DNA from: Rhodovulum sulfidophilum
Lineage (GTDB): Bacteria > Pseudomonadota > Alphaproteobacteria > Rhodobacterales > Rhodobacteraceae
DNA: 64,000 nt
Reading direction: 5' to 3'
NCBI GenBank assembly: GCA_003241785.1
Contig: QFPW01000007.1
Location: 62,001-126,000 of the forward strand
The notes below the pieces were generated by a model. It did no database searches, was not told the origin of the DNA, and was given only the letters and a program-made list of their open reading frames with translations. The position numbers and the translations under genes are program-made. Below, piece after piece: positions 27,156 to 37,676 of this stretch. The first letter of the stretch is position 1. Every line of letters begins with the position of its first letter.

Positions 27156-28622
27156 ATGAGCATATCGAATGCGCTGAACAACGCCGCCTCCGGGCTCCGG
27201 GCGACGTCGCGGCTGGCGAGCACGATCTCGAACAACGTCTCGAACGCGCTGACCGAGGGCTATGCCGCGCGCACCACGCAACTCGGCTCGGTCTCGGCCG
27301 GCGGGCTCGGCTCCGGGGTGCGCGTCACCGCGACCCTCCGCGCCGAGAGCGCCTATCTGACCGCCGAGCGCCGCGTCGCGGAGGCGACGGCGGAGGCGAG
27401 CGGCGCGCGCTCCGACGCCTATACCCGGCTCATCGCCGCGATGGGCGAGGCGGGCGTGCCGGGCTCGCTCTCGGCGAGCGCCACGGCGCTGGAGACGGCC
27501 CTGATGGCGGCGACCGCCTCGCCGCAGGCGACGACGCTGCTCACCGACGCGGTCGACGCCGCGCGGACGCTCGCGGGCTCGCTGACCAGGACGGCCGCCG
27601 AGTCGGCGGCGGTCCGGACCGACGCCGACGCGCGGATCGCGGCGCAGGTCGATCTCCTGAACGCGACGCTGCGCCGGATCGACGATCTCAACGGCAAGAT
27701 CGTCAACCTGACGCTCCAGGGCATCGACACGCTCTCGCTCCAGGACGAGCGCGCGACGCTGATCGACCAGGTCGCTAGCATCGTGCCGCTGAAGACGGTG
27801 AACCGCGACAATGGCGAGGTCTCGCTCTTCACCCAGGGCGGCGGCACGCTCCTCGACGGCGCCGTCTGGGAGCTCGGCTTCACCCGCGCGCCGACCGGCG
27901 TCACCGCCGAGATGACGCGCGCGAACGGCGCGCTGAGCGGGCTGACGCAGCGGCAGGGCACCACGACCGTCGCCCTCGCGATCGGTTCCGGGGGCGGCGC
28001 CTTCGACGGCGGCTCGCTCGGCGCGCTGTTCGAGGTCCGCGACACGATCGTGCCCGGCTTCACCGCCGAGCTCGACCTCTACGCCGCCGATCTGGTCGCC
28101 CGGTTCGAGACGCTGGCCCCGGCCGGGTCGCTCGACGCGGGCGGCGCGGGGCTCTTCGTCGATCCGACCGGGGGCGGGGCCGCGGCCGGGCTCTCCGGCC
28201 GGATCGGGCTCAACGCCGCCGTCGATCCCGACCGGGGGGGTGCTGTCTGGCGGCTGCGCGACGGGCTCTCGGCGGCGGCGCCCGGCGTCGAGGGCGACGG
28301 GTCGACCCTGCAGGCGTTGACCGACGCGATGACCGCCCGACGCGATCCCGCGGGTTTCGTCTCGCAGAGTGCCCGCAACGATTCCGCGACCATGGCCTCC
28401 GAGATCTCGGCCTATTTCGTCGGGCGCTCGGTCCGGGTCGACGACGACCTTGCCTACCAGACCGCGCGGGCCGACGCGCTGGGCGAGGAGGAACTGAACG
28501 CGACCGGGGTCGACAGCGACGGCCAGCTGCAGCTCCTGACCGTGGTGGAACAGGCCTATGCCGCCAATGCCAAGGTGCTCTCGACCATCGACGAGCTGAT
28601 GCGGCTTCTCTTGGAGATCTGA
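27156..28622 (+). CDS. flgK: Flagellar hook-associated protein 1 FlgK
   Basis: FlgK joins hook and filament. This 488-residue form has the N-terminal signature MSISNALNNAASGLRATSRL with ISNNVSNALTEGYAART. Long coiled-coil helices occupy about residues 90-210, the mid-domain segment DLNGKIVNLTLQGIDTLSLQ with its DERATLIDQ continuation follows, and the C-terminal D0 helix is LQLLTVVEQAYAANAKVLST. GGAGG lies 10 bases before the ATG. It follows flgE by 22 bases and precedes flgL by 4, as expected for one operon. Confidence 0.94.
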   Translation: MSISNALNNAASGLRATSRLASTISNNVSNALTEGYAARTTQLGSVSAGGLGSGVRVTATLRAESAYLTAERRVAEATAEASGARSDAYTRLIAAMGEAGVPGSLSASATALETALMAATASPQATTLLTDAVDAARTLAGSLTRTAAESAAVRTDADARIAAQVDLLNATLRRIDDLNGKIVNLTLQGIDTLSLQDERATLIDQVASIVPLKTVNRDNGEVSLFTQGGGTLLDGAVWELGFTRAPTGVTAEMTRANGALSGLTQRQGTTTVALAIGSGGGAFDGGSLGALFEVRDTIVPGFTAELDLYAADLVARFETLAPAGSLDAGGAGLFVDPTGGGAAAGLSGRIGLNAAVDPDRGGAVWRLRDGLSAAAPGVEGDGSTLQALTDAMTARRDPAGFVSQSARNDSATMASEISAYFVGRSVRVDDDLAYQTARADALGEEELNATGVDSDGQLQLLTVVEQAYAANAKVLSTIDELMRLLLEI

Positions 28623-28626
28623 CACG

Positions 28627-29631
28627 ATGAAGGTCACGGGCAGTTCCGACCTCGGCCGGCTGGCCGCGCTGAAGCGCAGTACGGCGGAGACGCGCGCGGC
28701 GCTCTCGAACGCGGGCACCGAGATGACGACGGGCCTCCGGTCGAGCCGCTACGAGGCCACGGCGGGCAATATCACGCGGATCTTCGCCATCGAGCGGTCG
28801 CTCGACCGCAACGCGGTCTTCGCGAACACGATCGCGCTGACCGAGGTGCGGGTCGATACCGCGCAGCACGCGCTCGGCCTGATCCTCGCGCCGCTGCAGG
28901 AGCTGTCGGCCGCGCTGCCGAGCGCGGTCAGCATGGGCGACGCGCAGGCGAGCATGGTGCATGCGCGGAGCGCGCGGAACGCCTTCACCGACACCGTCAA
29001 CGCGCTCAACACCCAGTCGGGCGGCCTGTCGCTCTTCGCCGGGATCGCGACCGACGGCCCGGCGCTGGCCCCGGCCGCGACGATCCTCGCCGAACTCGAC
29101 GGGCTCGCGGGCGGGGCGGCGACGCCGGCCGCCGCGATCGCCGCGGTGAACGCCTATTTCGCGCCGGGCGGCGGCTTCTTCGCCACCGGCTATCTCGGCG
29201 CCGCCACCGATCCCGCGGCGGTCGATGTCGGCGAGGGGCGGCGGCTCGACTACGCGATCCGCGCCGACGCCGCCGAACTCGTCGACGCGCTGCGCAGCCA
29301 GGCGCTGGCGGCGGTGGTCGCGGGCGGGGCCTTCGACGGCGATCTCGCCGCGCAGCGCGAGATCCTCGCGGCGGCGGGCGCCGCTATGCTCGGCGCCAAG
29401 GAGGGGATCCTCGACCTGCGCTCCGCGCTCGGCGTGACGCAGCAGGCGCTCGAGACGGCGAAGGCGGCGCGCACGGCCGAGAAGGACACGCTCGACCTCG
29501 CGCGCAACGCGATCCTGACCGTGGACCCGACCGAGGCCGCCTCGGTCTTCCAGGCGCTGGAGACGCAGCTCGAGACGATCTTCACCGTGACAGCGCGGCT
29601 GAGCGAGCTCAACTACGCCAAGTACATGTGA
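28627..29631 (+). CDS. flgL: Flagellar hook-filament junction protein FlgL
   Basis: This 334-residue flagellin-like protein forms the second ring of the hook-filament junction with FlgK. The N-terminus (residues 1-60, SSDLGRLAALKRSTAETRAA) and the C-terminus (SVFQALETQLETIFTVTARL) form the paired helices of the D0/D1 core. The middle is Gly/Ala-rich. Flagellin itself is also related to this fold, but the position directly after flgK and the poor match to flagellin N-terminal signatures favour FlgL. Confidence 0.88.
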   Translation: MKVTGSSDLGRLAALKRSTAETRAALSNAGTEMTTGLRSSRYEATAGNITRIFAIERSLDRNAVFANTIALTEVRVDTAQHALGLILAPLQELSAALPSAVSMGDAQASMVHARSARNAFTDTVNALNTQSGGLSLFAGIATDGPALAPAATILAELDGLAGGAATPAAAIAAVNAYFAPGGGFFATGYLGAATDPAAVDVGEGRRLDYAIRADAAELVDALRSQALAAVVAGGAFDGDLAAQREILAAAGAAMLGAKEGILDLRSALGVTQQALETAKAARTAEKDTLDLARNAILTVDPTEAASVFQALETQLETIFTVTARLSELNYAKYM

Positions 29632-29638
29632 GGCCGCG

Positions 29639-30751
29639 ATGCGCCTTCTCCGCCTGCTCGCGCTCGTGCTTCCCTGCCTGCTCGCCGGCCTCGCCCCGGC
29701 CGGGGCCTCGCCGGCGCGGATCAAGGATCTCGTCGACATCGACGGCGTGCGCGGCAACGACCTGCTCGGCTACGGGCTGGTGGTCGGGCTCAGCAACACC
29801 GGCGACTCGTTGCGCAACTCGCCCTTCACCGAGGACGCGATCGTCAACCTGCTGGAGCGGCTCGGCGTCAACGTCACGGGCGAGCAGATCCGCGCCCGAA
29901 ACGTCGCGGCCGTGCTCGTCACCGCCGCGCTGCCGCCGTTCTCGCGCGCCGGAAGCCAGATCGACGTCACGGTCTCGGCGATCGGCGATGCCTCGAGCCT
30001 GCTCGGCGGCACGCTGGTGATGACGCCGCTGAACGCGGCGGATGGCCAGATCTACGCGGTGGCGCAGGGCTCGATCATCGCGGGCGGGGTCAGCGCGCAG
30101 GGCGACGCCGCGCGGGTGACGCAGGGCGTGCCGACCGCGGGGCTGATCCCCTCCGGCGCGCGGGTCGAGCGCGAGGTCGCCTTCGACTTCTCCGGCGTGC
30201 GCGACTTCCGCCTCGCGCTGCGCAATCCCGACTTCACCACCGCTGCGCGGATCGCGGCGGCGATCAACCGCGACCTCGGCGTGCGCGTGGCGCAGATGCT
30301 CGATTCCGGCACCGTCCGGCTCGACCTCGCGCGGGCGGGGATCGACACGCCGGCGCTGCTGATGGCGCAGATCGAGAATATCGAGGTGATGACCTCGACC
30401 AAGGCGCGGGTCGTCGTGGACCAGCGCTCGGGCACCATCATCCTCGGCTCGGACGTGCGGATCAGCCGGGTCGCGGTCACCCAGGGCAACCTGACGCTCC
30501 GCGTCGAGGAGGCGCCGCTCGTGGTGCAGCCCAATCCCTTCGCCGACGGCGCGACCGTGGTCATCCCGCGCACCAGCGCGGACATCGAGGAGCAGCCGGG
30601 CAACGGCCTCGCCATCGTCGACAATTCCGTCTCGCTGCCCGAGCTCGTCGCCGGGCTGAACGCGCTCGGCGTCTCGGCGCGCGACATGATCGACATCCTG
30701 AAGTCGATCAAGGCCGCCGGCGCGCTGCACGCCGAGTTCGTCGTGCAGTAG
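29639..30751 (+). CDS. flgI: Flagellar P-ring protein FlgI
   Basis: FlgI forms the periplasmic P ring, a bushing for the rod in peptidoglycan. The 370-residue protein has a cleavable signal peptide (residues 1-23), then RIKDLVDIDGVRGNDLLGYG, LVVGLSNTGDS and FSRAGSQIDVTVSAIGDA. The C-terminus SLPELVAGLNALGVSARDMI leads into ILKSIKAAGALHAEFVVQ, all characteristic. It is the last recognisable flagellar gene here. The base composition drops sharply within 20 bases after its stop. Confidence 0.96.
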   Translation: MRLLRLLALVLPCLLAGLAPAGASPARIKDLVDIDGVRGNDLLGYGLVVGLSNTGDSLRNSPFTEDAIVNLLERLGVNVTGEQIRARNVAAVLVTAALPPFSRAGSQIDVTVSAIGDASSLLGGTLVMTPLNAADGQIYAVAQGSIIAGGVSAQGDAARVTQGVPTAGLIPSGARVEREVAFDFSGVRDFRLALRNPDFTTAARIAAAINRDLGVRVAQMLDSGTVRLDLARAGIDTPALLMAQIENIEVMTSTKARVVVDQRSGTIILGSDVRISRVAVTQGNLTLRVEEAPLVVQPNPFADGATVVIPRTSADIEEQPGNGLAIVDNSVSLPELVAGLNALGVSARDMIDILKSIKAAGALHAEFVVQ

Positions 30752-30816
30752 CGGGGCGTCGAAAAGGATACTATGACGGGATCGGGAATTCGGTCTGTTC
30801 CAGAAAGTCAGAACTA

Positions 30817-31065
30817 GTGCACCGCTACTGGATTACGTTTTTGCCGAACGGACACCCCTCGCCTCTAAACTTGGGATGTGGTGTTACAGCCAGAAGCAAG
30901 CATGAAGCCGAGGCTATGGTACGAGAAAAAGTATTTCCCATCTTTGGAGAACGAGAATTCGATACATTTACGGAAAACGTAGATGTGAGTAAGCTAGATG
31001 AGGGTCACGTAATTCCAAACATTGGTAATACCGCTTGTCGTGGGATTTGGTTCCCGGCTTTGTAA
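30817..31065 (+). CDS. Small low-G+C hypothetical protein
   Basis: This 82-residue soluble protein begins MHRYWITFLPNG with LGCGVTARSKHEAEAMV near residue 20 and ends VIPNIGNTACRGIWFPAL. I recall small uncharacterised bacterial proteins with the same three landmarks (M-RYW, GCGVTA, RGIWFP), so it is likely a real gene of a sporadic family of unknown function. By hand count 83 of the 180 bases 30841-31020 are G or C (46 percent), far below the surrounding genes. Codons such as ATA, AAA and TTT are common in it. The GTG start at 30817 overlaps the TAG stop of a 14-codon frame (30773-30817) that has AAGGA before its ATG, so translation may be coupled. It was probably acquired by transfer. Confidence 0.65.
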   Translation: MHRYWITFLPNGHPSPLNLGCGVTARSKHEAEAMVREKVFPIFGEREFDTFTENVDVSKLDEGHVIPNIGNTACRGIWFPAL

Positions 31066-31091
31066 CTCCTTGGATCCGATGGAATAGAAAC

Positions 31092-31112
31092 GGGGCGGAG
31101 TTTTCCGCCGCC
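31092..31112 (-). terminator. Terminator-like hairpin downstream of the UPF0303 gene
   Basis: GGCGGA (31094-31099) and TCCGCC (31104-31109) make a 6-bp stem with a 4-base loop. On the minus strand it is followed by CCGTTTCTATTCC, so it fits the end of the UPF0303 transcript. It may also end the small low-G+C gene from the other side. Confidence 0.5.
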
Positions 31113-31125
31113 CGCGCCTCCGCGC

Positions 31126-31620
31126 CTATGCCTCCAGTTGGAGCCCGTCCAGCGGCAAGCCGAGCATCTCGGCCAGCACCTCGACGATCAGCTTGTGATC
31201 GTCGCGCTGCGGCAGGCCCGAGACGATGACCGCGCCGACGCAGAGCCCGCTCACGAGCCGGATCGGAAAGCCGCCGCCGGCGACCGCGTAGTCGCGGACC
31301 GGCAGGCCCATCCGCTCGTGGAACGTGCCCTCCGCCGTCGGGGGCGTCTGGCCGACGCGGTAGCTGCTGCGCTCGACCAGCGCCACGGTATTGGCCTTGC
31401 GCCGCGCCCAGTCGGCGTTGTCGGGGCCGGTCCCGGGCATCGCGGTCAGGAACACCGTCCGCCCGCCGAGCCGGACCTCGATCAGCACCGATTGCGCGCG
31501 CTCCTCGGCCAGCGTCCTGAGCCGGGTGCCGAGCTCCCAGGCGGTGCCGAGACCGAAGCTCTCGAACCGGAGCCGCAGCTCCTGCTCGGCGAGGATGTCG
31601 AGGTCGTTCGGCTTGGTCAT
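31126..31620 (-). CDS. UPF0303 / HbpS-like (GlcG-type) domain protein
   Basis: This 164-residue soluble protein is of the UPF0303 group within the HbpS/GlcG fold, sometimes labelled heme-degrading domain. Family landmarks are EQELRLRFESFG, the PGTGPDNADWARRKANTVAL block and GGGFPIRLVSGLCVGAVIVS, ending SGLPQRDDHKLIVE. The start MTKPNDLDILAEQEL at 31620 has GGAG 10 bases upstream. A biochemical role has not been settled for this group, and heme binding should not be assumed. The gene is transcribed in the same direction as the yej operon upstream of it, 63 bases from yejF. Confidence 0.82.
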   Translation of the reverse strand: MTKPNDLDILAEQELRLRFESFGLGTAWELGTRLRTLAEERAQSVLIEVRLGGRTVFLTAMPGTGPDNADWARRKANTVALVERSSYRVGQTPPTAEGTFHERMGLPVRDYAVAGGGFPIRLVSGLCVGAVIVSGLPQRDDHKLIVEVLAEMLGLPLDGLQLEA

Positions 31621-31683
31621 GGTGCGCTCCGGATCGTTGCTCGCGCGCGCATCGAGCACGGATCGGCCTTGCGGCGCAAGGGC

Positions 31684-33344
<1,661 letters not shown>

Positions 33345-33348
<4 letters not shown>

Positions 33349-34457
33349 TTGAAGGTCTTCCTGGGGTCGAAGGCGTCGCGCACGCCCTCGAAGATGAAGA
33401 CGAGGAGCGAGAGCATGATCGCGAAGGTGAAGAATGCGGTGAAGCCGAGCCAGGGCGCGTTCAGCCGGTTCTTGCCCTGCAGCGCCAGCTCGCCCAGCGA
33501 GGGATAGGAGGCGGGCAGGCCGAGGCCGAGGAAGTCGAGCGCGGCGAGCGTGCCGATCGAGCCGGTGATGATGAAGGGCATCATGGTCAGCGTCGCCACC
33601 ATCGCGTTCGGGAGCAGGTGGCGGAACATGATCGTCGCGTCGCCGACCCCGAGCGCGCGCGCGGCGCGCACGTATTCGAAGTTGCGCGCGCGCAGGAATT
33701 CGGCGCGCACCACCGCGACGAGGCTCGTCCAGCTGAAGAAGGCGATCAGCACCGTGAGCAGCGAGAAGCTCATGGTGAAGATCGCCGACAGGATGATGAT
33801 GATGTAGAGGCTCGGCATGTTCGACCAGATCTCGACGATCCGCTGGAAGGTGAGATCGACCCAGCCGCCGAAATAGCCCTGCGCCGCGCCGGCGGCGACG
33901 CCGATCACGCTCGAGACCGTGGCCACGATCAGCGCGAACAGGACCGAGATGCGGAAGCCGTAGATGACGCGCGCCAGCACGTCGCGCGCCTGGTCGTCGG
34001 TGCCGAGCCAGTGCGCCCGGTCGGGCGCCGAGGGCGCCGTGGTCACGTCGTAGCTCACCGTGTCGAAGCTGAACGGGATCGGCGGCCAGAGGATCCAGCC
34101 CGGCGCGGCGATCGGCGTCCCGTCGACCGCGCCGGTCTCGACCGCCTGCGCGTAGACGCCTTCGGGATCGTCGAGGCAGGCTTCCAATCCGCCGGTCCGG
34201 ATCAGGCAGCGCACCTCGGGCGCGCCGTATTCCGCCTCGGTCTCGAATTCGCCGCCGAAGTCCTTCTCCGAGTAGAAGGAGAAGACCGGGAAGCGCGTCT
34301 CGCCCTGGAAACGGACCACGAGCGGTTTGTCGTTCGCGACGAATTCCGCGAAGAGCGTGATCGTGAAGATCACGAGGAAGATCCAGAACGACCAGAAGGC
34401 GCGGCGGTTCGCCTTGAAATTCGCGAGCCGGCGGCGCTGGAGAGGGGTGAGCTGCAT
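33345..34457 (-). CDS. yejE: Peptide ABC transporter permease YejE
   Basis: This 370-residue DppC-like permease has an N-terminal helix (about residues 22-43) followed by an unusually long periplasmic segment (about 45-150), a known feature of YejE. Then come APDRAHWLGTDDQARDVLAR and the transmembrane core. The EAA loop is YVRAARALGVGDATIMFRHL. The C-terminus VRDAFDPRKTFK is family-typical. It overlaps yejF and sits directly next to yejB, whose stop shares its start base. Confidence 0.94.
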
Positions 34458-35536
34458 CAGGTCTCGCGGCTTTCGAAGTCGATGCGCGGATCGACCCAGA
34501 CATAGGTGAGATCGGTCAGGAGCCCGACGAGCAGGCCGATCAGGCCGAAGATGTAGAGCGTGCCGAAGACCACGGGATAGTCGCGCTGGATCGCGCTCTC
34601 ATAGGCGAGGCGCCCCATGCCATCGAGCGAGAAGATCGTCTCGATGATGAGCGAGCCGGTGAAGAAGACCGAGATGAACACCGCCGGGAAGCCCGAGATC
34701 ACGATCAGCATCGCGTTGCGGAACACATGGCCGTAGAGCACGCGGCTCTCGGTCAGGCCCTTGGCGCGGGCGGTGATCACGTATTGCTTCTTGATCTCGT
34801 CGAGGAAGGAATTCTTGGTCAGGAGCGTCATCGTCGCGAAGGCCGAGATGGTCGAGGCCGTCACCGGCAGCGCGATGTGCCAGAAGTAGTCGAGGATCTT
34901 GCCCACCAGGCTGAGGTCGGCCCAGTTGTCCGAGGTGAGCCCCCGCAGCGGGAAGATCCGCCAGTAGCTGCCGCCGGCGAAGAGCACGAGCAGCATCACC
35001 GCGAAGAGGAAGCCCGGGATCGCATAGGCGACGATGATCGTCGCCGAGGTCCAGGTGTCGAAGCTCGACCCGTCGCGCATCGCCTTGCGGATGCCGAGCG
35101 GGATCGAGACCAGATAGGCGATCAGCGTCGTCCAGAGGCCGAGGCTGATCGAGACCGGCATCTTCTCGAGGATGAGGTCGAGCACCGAGATCGAGCGGAA
35201 ATAGCTCTCGCCGAAGTCGAAGGTCAGATAGTTGCGCAGCATCAGGAGGAAGCGGGTGATCGGCGGCTTGTCGAAGCCGAACTGCTTCTCGAGGTTCTCG
35301 ATGAACTCGGGCGGCAGCCCCTTGGCGCCGCGATAGCCGCCCTCGTCGCCGCCGGCCGCGCCGCCGCCGCCGCCGCCGAACCGGCCGGACTGGTTGCCGG
35401 AGTCGTCCTGGACCTGGGCGATGATCTGTTCGATCGGCCCGCCCGGCATGAACTGCGTGAGCACGAAGTTGACGAGCAGGATGCCGAACAGGGTCGGGAT
35501 GATCAGCGCGATGCGCCGAAGGATATAGGCGCCCAT
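34457..35536 (-). CDS. yejB: Peptide ABC transporter permease YejB
   Basis: This 359-residue DppB-like permease begins MGAYILRRIALIIPTLFGIL. A periplasmic loop at about residues 45-75 contains a Gly-rich run (SGRFGGGGGGAAGGDEGG), an insertion seen in this subfamily. KQFGFDKPPITRFLLMLRNY and the EAA loop YVITARAKGLTESRVLYGHV follow. The protein ends VWVDPRIDFESRET. It pairs with YejE, and starts 1 base after the yejA stop. Confidence 0.94.
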   Translation of the reverse strand: MGAYILRRIALIIPTLFGILLVNFVLTQFMPGGPIEQIIAQVQDDSGNQSGRFGGGGGGAAGGDEGGYRGAKGLPPEFIENLEKQFGFDKPPITRFLLMLRNYLTFDFGESYFRSISVLDLILEKMPVSISLGLWTTLIAYLVSIPLGIRKAMRDGSSFDTWTSATIIVAYAIPGFLFAVMLLVLFAGGSYWRIFPLRGLTSDNWADLSLVGKILDYFWHIALPVTASTISAFATMTLLTKNSFLDEIKKQYVITARAKGLTESRVLYGHVFRNAMLIVISGFPAVFISVFFTGSLIIETIFSLDGMGRLAYESAIQRDYPVVFGTLYIFGLIGLLVGLLTDLTYVWVDPRIDFESRET

Positions 35537-35537
35537 C

Positions 35538-37505
35538 TCAGCGCAGCGCGCCTTCCGCCTTGAGCTTGTCGTATTTCGCCTGGTCGAACCACCAGTAGGC
35601 GTCGCCGCGGGAATAGGGCGGCGGCTGGTCCGGCCGGCCGTAGATGTCCCAGTAGGCGACGAGGAACTTGCCCGAATACCAGTTCGGCACCCAGATCTGC
35701 TTCGAGCGCAGCACGCGGTCGAGCGCCTTGACCCGGGCGTCGAGCGCCTCGCGGCTCGTGGCGCCGATCACCTGCTCGACCAGCGCGTCCACGACCGGAT
35801 CGGCGATGCCCGAGAGGTTCGCGGTCCCCGGCGCGGCGGCGGCGGCCGAGCCGAACAGCTGGCGCAGCTCGACCGAGGGGCTCATCGACATCACGAACCG
35901 GCCCGGCATGATGTCGTAGTCGAAATTCTTCTGCCGCTCCTGCATCTGCGCCGAGTCGATCCGGGTGAAGCGCGCGTCGACCCCGATCCGGCGCAGGTTC
36001 TGCACGAAGGGGTTGATGACCCGCTCGAGCGAGGCGTTGTCGTCGATGAACTCGACGCTCAGCGTCTGGCCCTCGGCGTTGCGCCGCATCCCGCCCGCGC
36101 CGACGGTCCAGCCGGCCTCGTCGAGCAGCTTGGAGGCGCGGCGGATCGCCGAGCGGTCGATCTGCTGCGCGCCGCTGACCGGCGGCACATAGGCCGGCTC
36201 GGTGAAGATCTCGGGCGGCAGCTGGTCGCGGAACTGCTCGAGCACCGCGAGCTCCTCGCCCTCGGGCGGGCCCTCGGCCTGCATCTCGGAATTCTCGAAG
36301 AAGGAGTCGGTGCGGCTGTAGAGGCCGTAGAACAGCGTGGCGTTGGTCCATTCGAAGTTGAACATGAGGCCGATCGCCTCGCGCACCCGCGGATCCTCGA
36401 ACTTGTCCCGCCGCGTGTTGAACCAGAAACCCTGGGTGCCCGAGGGCGTGTGGTCGGGGATCTCCTCGCGCTTCACCCAGCCCTTCTCGATCGCCGGGAA
36501 GTCGTAGGCGGTGGCCCAGAGCACCGAGTAGAATTCCTGCTGGAACTGGTAGTCGCCGACCTTGAACGCCTCGAAGGCGGCGTTGTTGTCGGCGTAGTAT
36601 TCGTACTGGTAGCAGTCGAAATTCGAGGAGCCGACGTTCACCGGCAGGTCCTTGCCCCAGTAATCCGCGTTGCGGCAATAGCGGATCGACCGCCCCGGCT
36701 GCGCGTTCTCGACGTGGTACTGGCCCGAGCCGACCGGCGGCGTCATGGTCGAGGCGGCGAAATCGACCGTTTCGTAATAGTGCTTCGGCAGAATCGCGAG
36801 CCCGCCGGCGAGCGCGGGCAGGTCGCGGGTCGGCACGCCGGGCTTGAAGGTGAACTTGACCCGGTGCGGGTCGAGCGCCTCGACCGAGGCGATGTCCTGC
36901 AGCGTGATCTGGTAGGAGGGCGCGCCCTTCTCCATCAGAACCTGATAGGTGAAGACCACGTCCTCGGCGGTGATCGGCGCCCCGTCGGCGAATTTCGCCT
37001 CCGGCCGCATGTCGAAGATCACCCAGGAGCGGTCCTTCGGGTATTCGATCCCGCTCGCGATCAGCCCGTAGGAGGCGTCTGGCTCGTCCGGCGCGCTGAC
37101 GAGCAGCGTGTCGTAGAGCAGCCCGAGCCCCTGCGCCGGCTCGCCCTTCAGGATGAAGGCGTTGAGGCTGTCGAAGGTCTGGCTGGCGCCGGTGCCGCGG
37201 AACGACATCGTGCCGCCCTTGGGCGCGTCGGGGTTCACGAAGTCGAAATGCTTGAAATCGGCCGGGTATTTCAGGTCGCCGAAGGTCGAGATCCCATGGC
37301 TTCGGATGATCTCCCCCTCGGCCGCTCCGGCCGGCTCGGCGGCGCCCGCCTCCTGCGCCCGCCCGGGCGCCGCGACCGCGAGCGCGATCCCGAGCGCGAG
37401 CCCCGCGATCAGCCCGCCCCGGCCGGGACGCCGCCCGCGCGCGTCGAGGGGGGCGGAGGGCAGGGCGCGGATCCGGTCCAGGGGTCGGGTCGGGCGTGCG
37501 TGCAT
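35538..37505 (-). CDS. yejA: Peptide ABC transporter substrate-binding protein YejA
   Basis: This 655-residue family-5 periplasmic binding protein is longer than the usual 500-550 residues, as YejA proteins are. A signal sequence spans about residues 25-52 (GGLIAGLALGIALAVAAPGRA). The mature start has the YejA signature HGISTFGDLKYPADFKHFDF with NPDAPKGGTM. Later segments include GTQGFWFNTRRDKFEDPRVR and the C-terminal RSKQIWVPNWYSGKFLVAYW. The ATG at 37505 has AGGAC 9 bases upstream; the frame extends to 37622 without family match. It is the first gene of the yejABEF operon. Confidence 0.93.
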   Translation of the reverse strand: MHARPTRPLDRIRALPSAPLDARGRRPGRGGLIAGLALGIALAVAAPGRAQEAGAAEPAGAAEGEIIRSHGISTFGDLKYPADFKHFDFVNPDAPKGGTMSFRGTGASQTFDSLNAFILKGEPAQGLGLLYDTLLVSAPDEPDASYGLIASGIEYPKDRSWVIFDMRPEAKFADGAPITAEDVVFTYQVLMEKGAPSYQITLQDIASVEALDPHRVKFTFKPGVPTRDLPALAGGLAILPKHYYETVDFAASTMTPPVGSGQYHVENAQPGRSIRYCRNADYWGKDLPVNVGSSNFDCYQYEYYADNNAAFEAFKVGDYQFQQEFYSVLWATAYDFPAIEKGWVKREEIPDHTPSGTQGFWFNTRRDKFEDPRVREAIGLMFNFEWTNATLFYGLYSRTDSFFENSEMQAEGPPEGEELAVLEQFRDQLPPEIFTEPAYVPPVSGAQQIDRSAIRRASKLLDEAGWTVGAGGMRRNAEGQTLSVEFIDDNASLERVINPFVQNLRRIGVDARFTRIDSAQMQERQKNFDYDIMPGRFVMSMSPSVELRQLFGSAAAAAPGTANLSGIADPVVDALVEQVIGATSREALDARVKALDRVLRSKQIWVPNWYSGKFLVAYWDIYGRPDQPPPYSRGDAYWWFDQAKYDKLKAEGALR

Positions 37506-37676
37506 CGCGTCGTCCTGTTCTCGCGGCGATTGTGTCTCCGCCACCTTACCCGCCGGGAGACCGCCGTAAAGGCCGGGCGCGTTCCGGCGCGAGCAGCATT
37601 TTGTGAACGTGGTGGAAAACACCGGCGGCGCCGGGTCGCGGGGCCGATCGGCGGTTCCGGCGCCGCGACGCGCGCC
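37506..37676 (-). promoter_or_regulatory. Gene-free region upstream of yejA
   Basis: These 171 bases separate the cytochrome c stop from yejA and should hold the yej promoter. Read on the minus strand the most A+T-rich part is TTTTCCACCACGTTCACAAAATG (split here: TTTTCCACCACG then TTCACAAAATG) near 37595-37620. No clear -35/-10 pair or operator could be picked out. Confidence 0.25.
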
